Shown here: in pieces, positions 5,507-8,804 of the stretch
Layout of the letters: each line of letters opens with the position of its first letter
How positions within the stretch are numbered: position 1 is the stretch's first letter
Origin: Pseudomonadota bacterium
Lineage (GTDB): Bacteria > Pseudomonadota > Gammaproteobacteria > Burkholderiales > Burkholderiaceae_C
Reading direction: 5' to 3'
NCBI GenBank assembly: GCA_021798395.1
Contig: JAJZHS010000084.1
Coordinates: 1 to 8,804, forward strand
Length of the DNA stretch: 8,804 nt
Notes under the pieces: model-generated
Database searches by the model: none
What the model was told of the DNA's origin: nothing
The model's input: the letters and a program-made list of their open reading frames with translations, nothing else
Translations under genes and position numbers: made by a program

Positions 5507-6280
5507 ATGCAGGCAGTGTCGCCGCGATGCCCCCACCGTGTCGCAAGCGCCTGGGCAGGAATGGTCGCGCGCGCTCTCGCGTGCGCCTGGCTGGCCGCCA
5601 CGGCGTGCAACCCGGCGCATGCCGCGCTGGTGTTGTCCGACACCCGGCTCGTCTACCACGGCGCCGCGCCGCAGGCTCGAATCACCGTGCTCAACATGGG
5701 GCGACAGCCGGCCCTGATGCAGGCGTGGATCGATGCCGGCAACCCCGAGGCTGCGCCGCAGGACATCCGGGTGCCGTTCGTGGTCACGCCGCCGATGGCC
5801 CGCATCGATGCCGGGCAGCGCCAGACCCTGAGCGTGGTGTTCACCGGATCGGCGCTGCCGGCCGATCGCGAAAGCCTTTTCTGGCTCAATGTGCTCGACA
5901 TCCCGCCCGGGCCGCGATCGGCCGGGCAGCGCAACTACATCCAGTTCGCGGTGCGTACGCGCATCAAGCTGCTGTATCGGCCGGCGGCGCTGCGCGGCAA
6001 CCCGACCCAGGCCATGCGCCGGTTGCGCTGGCGCGAGGTTTGCGCGCGCGGGCGCTGCGTCGTGCAGGTGCGCAACCCGTCGCCGTACTGCATCGCCATC
6101 GTCGAGTTGCGTTGCCGCGGGCCGCACGGCGCGATCGGCCCGGCCTTGCAGGGCACCGTGCTGCCCTTCGGGACCCGGCGCTGGCGATTGCCCGGTGCCG
6201 CGCCGGTACGCTCCGTGAGCTACGCCGTGGTCAATGATTACGGAGCCTTCGTGCATGCCCGCGCCGCTGTCGTGTCGTAG
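5507..6280 (+). CDS. PapD-family periplasmic fimbrial chaperone
   Basis: This 257-residue protein has a signal peptide ending NPAHA (35-39); mature length is about 218. It folds pilins in the periplasm and hands them to the usher. The mature start ALVLSDTRLVYHG places Arg47 at mature position 8, and RIKLLYRP (152-159) gives Lys154. These match PapD Arg8 and Lys112, which anchor the subunit C-terminus. Strand motifs FVVTPPMARIDAGQRQTLSV (91-110), ESLFWLNVLDIPP (122-134), NPSPYCIAI (190-198), VLPFGTRRWRLP (218-229) and VVNDYGA (241-247) are standard. The short loop before IQFAVRTRIKL suggests the FGS class. Four cysteines in domain 2 (C179, C184, C195, C203) allow disulfides. The ATG at 5507 has a weak ribosome binding site; the ATG at 5561 would give a compact 21-residue signal and is an alternative start. 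Same frame as the usher, separated by one TAG. Confidence 0.92.
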   Translation: MQAVSPRCPHRVASAWAGMVARALACAWLAATACNPAHAALVLSDTRLVYHGAAPQARITVLNMGRQPALMQAWIDAGNPEAAPQDIRVPFVVTPPMARIDAGQRQTLSVVFTGSALPADRESLFWLNVLDIPPGPRSAGQRNYIQFAVRTRIKLLYRPAALRGNPTQAMRRLRWREVCARGRCVVQVRNPSPYCIAIVELRCRGPHGAIGPALQGTVLPFGTRRWRLPGAAPVRSVSYAVVNDYGAFVHARAAVVS

Positions 6281-6322
6281 CCGTGGACTGGCGAGCAGGT
6301 GCCGGGCCCGATTGCGTTGCTC

Positions 6323-8804
6323 ATGCGTGGCCGCGTTGACCCGAGCTGGCGGCGGGCCACGGGTGCGAGCTTCGCGGCCTGGTCCACCGCCCTGCTGGTG
6401 GCGGTCGCGCATGCCGCGGTGCCGGCGGACGTGCAGTTCGACCCGCGGCTGGTGTTCGGCGGCGCCAGCGCCGGCTCGCTGGCATGGTTCGACCACGCCG
6501 AGGCCGTGCCGGCGGGCCGCTATCGCAGCGAGATCGATGTCAATCACCGCTTCGCCGGCAACGCCGACGCATGGGTGCGCATGCGTGGCCACCCGCCGCG
6601 CCCCGAGGTGTGCCTGGACCGCGCGGCGTGGCATGAGGTCAGGCTGGACCGGCGGCGCCTGCTGCCGCGCGCGCGGCGCTGGCTCGACGGCCACGGCGCG
6701 CCCCTGTGCCTGCCTGCCGCGCAGGTCGCCCGCGGCCTGCGCGCCACCTTCGACCTGTCGCGCCTGCGCGTGGACATCGCGGCGCCGGCGGCCGTGCTCG
6801 TGCACAGGCCGCGCGGCTGGGTCTCGCCGCGTTCGTGGAATGACGGCATCGTGGCCGGGCGCCTGAACTACCAGTTCAACGCGGTGCGCAGCCGGACGAC
6901 TGCTCCGTCAGGCCCGCTCACCGACTCCTTTCTCGGGCTCGCCGGCGGTGTCAATCTCGGCGCCTGGCAGCTGCGCCACGACGGCACGCTGAGCGGCACC
7001 AGCGGGCAGGGCCTGCACTACACGAGCATCCGCAGCGACCTTCGGCACGATGTCGCGAGCCTGCGCGGCTACGTGCAGATCGGCCAGGGGCAAACCGACG
7101 GGCAACTGCTCGACAGCGTGGGCTTTCGAGGCATCATGCTGGCCAGCGACGCGCGCATGCAGCCGGCCTCGGAACAGGGCTACGCCCCGCGCATCCGGGG
7201 TTTCGCCGCGTCGGCCGCGACGGTGCGGGTCACGCAGAACGGCACCTTGCTCTACCAGACCTCGGTGCCGGCCGGGGCCTTCGTGATCGACGACCTGTAC
7301 CCGCCGGCCGTGGGGGCGCCGCTGCAGGTCACGGTGACCCAGCTCGACGGCCGCGTATCGGGATTTTCCGTGCCGGTCTCCGTGCTGCCTCAGATGCAGC
7401 GTCCCGGTCAGTCCAGCTACCAGCTGCTGGCCGGGCGCCTGCAGGGAAGCGGTGGAGATGCCCGCTGGCCCGTGGTGCTCGGCTCGCTGCTGCATGGCTT
7501 CAGCGATGCCGTCACCGGCGAGGTCGGCGCGATCGGGGCGCGGCGCTACCGTGCCGGCGCTCTCGGCGCGGCGTTCAACACCGAGCTCGGGGCCTGGGCG
7601 CTGGACCTCACGCAGGCGCGCTTCGAGCAGCCCGCGAGAGGCTGGCGCAGCGGGCTGCGCGAGCGCCTGACCTGGAGCCTGGCGCGGCGCGCGAGCAGCC
7701 TGCTGCTGAGCGTGACGCGGCAGTCGCGTGGCTATTTCGGCCCGCAGGACGCGATGAACGCGGCGGCCGCGTTCCGCGGAGCATATTTTCCGCTGCCCGT
7801 CGCTGCACGACCCCGCCAATCCCTGCAGGGGCAATGGACCCTGGCGCTGGGCGACCAGGGATCGTTGTTCGTCAGCGGCAGCAGCACGCGCTACTGGAGT
7901 CTCGCGCCGCGCCAGACCACCTACCAGCTGGGCTGGGTGCGCGCGCTGGGGCGTGCGCAGCTCAGCGTGTTCGTCAGCCGCCAGCTGGGCGTGAACTTCT
8001 CCGGCTCGAGCGAGGTGCTCAACGTGGGCCTGTCGCTGCCGTTGGGGGGCGGGCCTGCCGCGCCACAGGCCAGCTTCGGCGTCCAGCGCGACAGCGCCGG
8101 GGCGACCACCGCGCAATGGGCGGCCTCGGCCACCGCGGGCCCGGGCGGCCGCCTGTCGTACGGGGCGCAGGTCGCCGCCGGCGGCGGCTCGCGCAGCGCG
8201 GGTGTCGACGGCACGTGGCGCGGCTCGAGCGGAAGCTTCGGCGCGGCGCTGACCCAATCGGCCGGGGCCGGTGGCCGCACGCGCTCGCTGGCGCTCAACG
8301 CCGACGGCGGGGTCGTGGTGTTCGGGGGAGGGGCCACCTTCACTCCGTACCTGGGCAACACCATCGCGCTGATCCGGGCCGACGGGGCCCGCGGCGCGCC
8401 GGTGGTCGGCAGTGACGGCGCGCGAATCGACGCGCGCGGCTACGGGGTGGCCACCTATCTCACGCCGTACGCCGCCGACACGGTCGGCATCGACCCGCGC
8501 GACGCGACCTCGCTGGTGAACATGTCGGCACGGGTGATTCCGCGCGCGGGGGCCATCGTCGAGGTGCGCCTGCGCGCCCACCGCGGGCGCTGGGTGCTGA
8601 TGTCGGCGCATCGCAGCAGCGGCGCGGCGCTGCCGTTCGCCGCGCAGGTGTTCGATGACCACCACCAGCTGGTCGGCTACGTCGCACAGGGCAGCCGGCT
8701 CGACGTGCACCTGCGGCGCGCCGCCGGCAGCCTGCTGGTGCGCTGGGCAGCCGGCGCCGGGCATGCCTGCCGCATCGACTACCGGCTGGCTCGCGCCGGC
8801 GCCG
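6323..8804 (+). CDS. FimD/PapC-type outer-membrane usher (3' end cut by window edge)
   Basis: The open frame runs 827 codons without a stop to the window edge; ushers are usually 800-880 residues, so almost all is present. It forms the outer-membrane pore that recruits chaperone-subunit complexes and secretes the fimbria. A signal peptide (about 1-31, ending AVAHA) is followed by the N-terminal domain (VQFDPRLVFGG, PAGRYRSEIDVN, cysteine pair C97/C129). The beta-barrel then starts (PRGWVSPRSWNDGIVAGRLN, 162-181). The plug domain spans about 287-373 (YAPRIRGFA, NGTLLYQTSVPAGAFVIDDL, ending QRPGQSSYQLLAGRLQ). After further barrel strands come the C-terminal domains, to HACRIDYRLARAGA. The start is uncertain: ATG 6323 lacks a clear ribosome binding site, and GTG 6299 and TTG 6317 are in frame. 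It follows the chaperone stop by 42 nt, giving pilin-chaperone-usher order. A tip adhesin gene would be expected beyond the window. Confidence 0.94.
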   Translation, partial: MRGRVDPSWRRATGASFAAWSTALLVAVAHAAVPADVQFDPRLVFGGASAGSLAWFDHAEAVPAGRYRSEIDVNHRFAGNADAWVRMRGHPPRPEVCLDRAAWHEVRLDRRRLLPRARRWLDGHGAPLCLPAAQVARGLRATFDLSRLRVDIAAPAAVLVHRPRGWVSPRSWNDGIVAGRLNYQFNAVRSRTTAPSGPLTDSFLGLAGGVNLGAWQLRHDGTLSGTSGQGLHYTSIRSDLRHDVASLRGYVQIGQGQTDGQLLDSVGFRGIMLASDARMQPASEQGYAPRIRGFAASAATVRVTQNGTLLYQTSVPAGAFVIDDLYPPAVGAPLQVTVTQLDGRVSGFSVPVSVLPQMQRPGQSSYQLLAGRLQGSGGDARWPVVLGSLLHGFSDAVTGEVGAIGARRYRAGALGAAFNTELGAWALDLTQARFEQPARGWRSGLRERLTWSLARRASSLLLSVTRQSRGYFGPQDAMNAAAAFRGAYFPLPVAARPRQSLQGQWTLALGDQGSLFVSGSSTRYWSLAPRQTTYQLGWVRALGRAQLSVFVSRQLGVNFSGSSEVLNVGLSLPLGGGPAAPQASFGVQRDSAGATTAQWAASATAGPGGRLSYGAQVAAGGGSRSAGVDGTWRGSSGSFGAALTQSAGAGGRTRSLALNADGGVVVFGGGATFTPYLGNTIALIRADGARGAPVVGSDGARIDARGYGVATYLTPYAADTVGIDPRDATSLVNMSARVIPRAGAIVEVRLRAHRGRWVLMSAHRSSGAALPFAAQVFDDHHQLVGYVAQGSRLDVHLRRAAGSLLVRWAAGAGHACRIDYRLARAGA

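Noticed and set aside
5594..5611. Possible lipoprotein box (ATAC) in the chaperone signal peptide
   Set aside because: The -3 position is Ala, not Leu or a similar residue, and a better signal peptidase I site (AHA) follows just before the canonical mature start.
5474..6805. 443-codon minus-strand frame opposite the chaperone and usher genes
   Set aside because: Antisense artefact of high G+C; the plus strand has clear PapD and usher motifs across the same span.
6908..8764. 618-codon minus-strand frame opposite the usher gene
   Set aside because: Composition is R/A/Q/H-rich without motifs, while the plus frame is an intact usher.

Overview
The window looks like chromosomal DNA from a GC-rich proteobacterium, probably a betaproteobacterium (Burkholderiales-like). 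I base this on the strong G/C bias at third codon positions, the wording of the MutS N-terminus, and the mix of chaperone-usher fimbriae with c-di-GMP signalling. The lineage is inferred, not proven.

Left part, all on the minus strand (1-2665). Position 1 cuts through mutS, of which only the first ~130 codons are present. Behind it, from 645 to 1729, lie two genes overlapping by ATGA: a TumE-like (DUF6516-type) putative toxin followed by an HVO_A0114/COG4190-type winged-HTH protein, read as a toxin-antitoxin pair. Their DNA is clearly less GC-rich than the flanks (sampled 60-base rows about 48-57% G+C, against about 75% in the next gene), which suggests a small acquired insert. Next is a 260-residue multi-pass membrane protein of unknown function that carries an internal duplication.

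Middle part, plus strand (2921-4757). After a 255-bp divergent region with an AT-rich patch, a CRP-like half-site pair and a short palindrome, there is a two-gene operon. It encodes an RsbQ-type alpha/beta-hydrolase with an intact Ser-Asp-His triad, then a PAS-coiled-coil-GGDEF diguanylate cyclase with intact GGEEF and RxxD sites. The pair matches the RsbQ-RsbP logic of Bacillus, in which a hydrolase signals through a partner's PAS domain, but the output here is c-di-GMP instead of a PP2C phosphatase.

Right part, plus strand (4808-8804). A chaperone-usher fimbrial operon follows: major pilin, PapD-like periplasmic chaperone, and FimD/PapC-type outer-membrane usher, which runs off the right edge almost complete. 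A C7 tract lies just upstream of a TATAGT -10 candidate, reminiscent of the poly-C phase-variation tracts at Bordetella fim promoters. No tip adhesin is in view; it would be expected downstream.

Together the right two thirds suggest a sensing unit (hydrolase to PAS to c-di-GMP) lying directly upstream of, and co-oriented with, a surface-adhesion operon. A functional link between them is inferred from position only.
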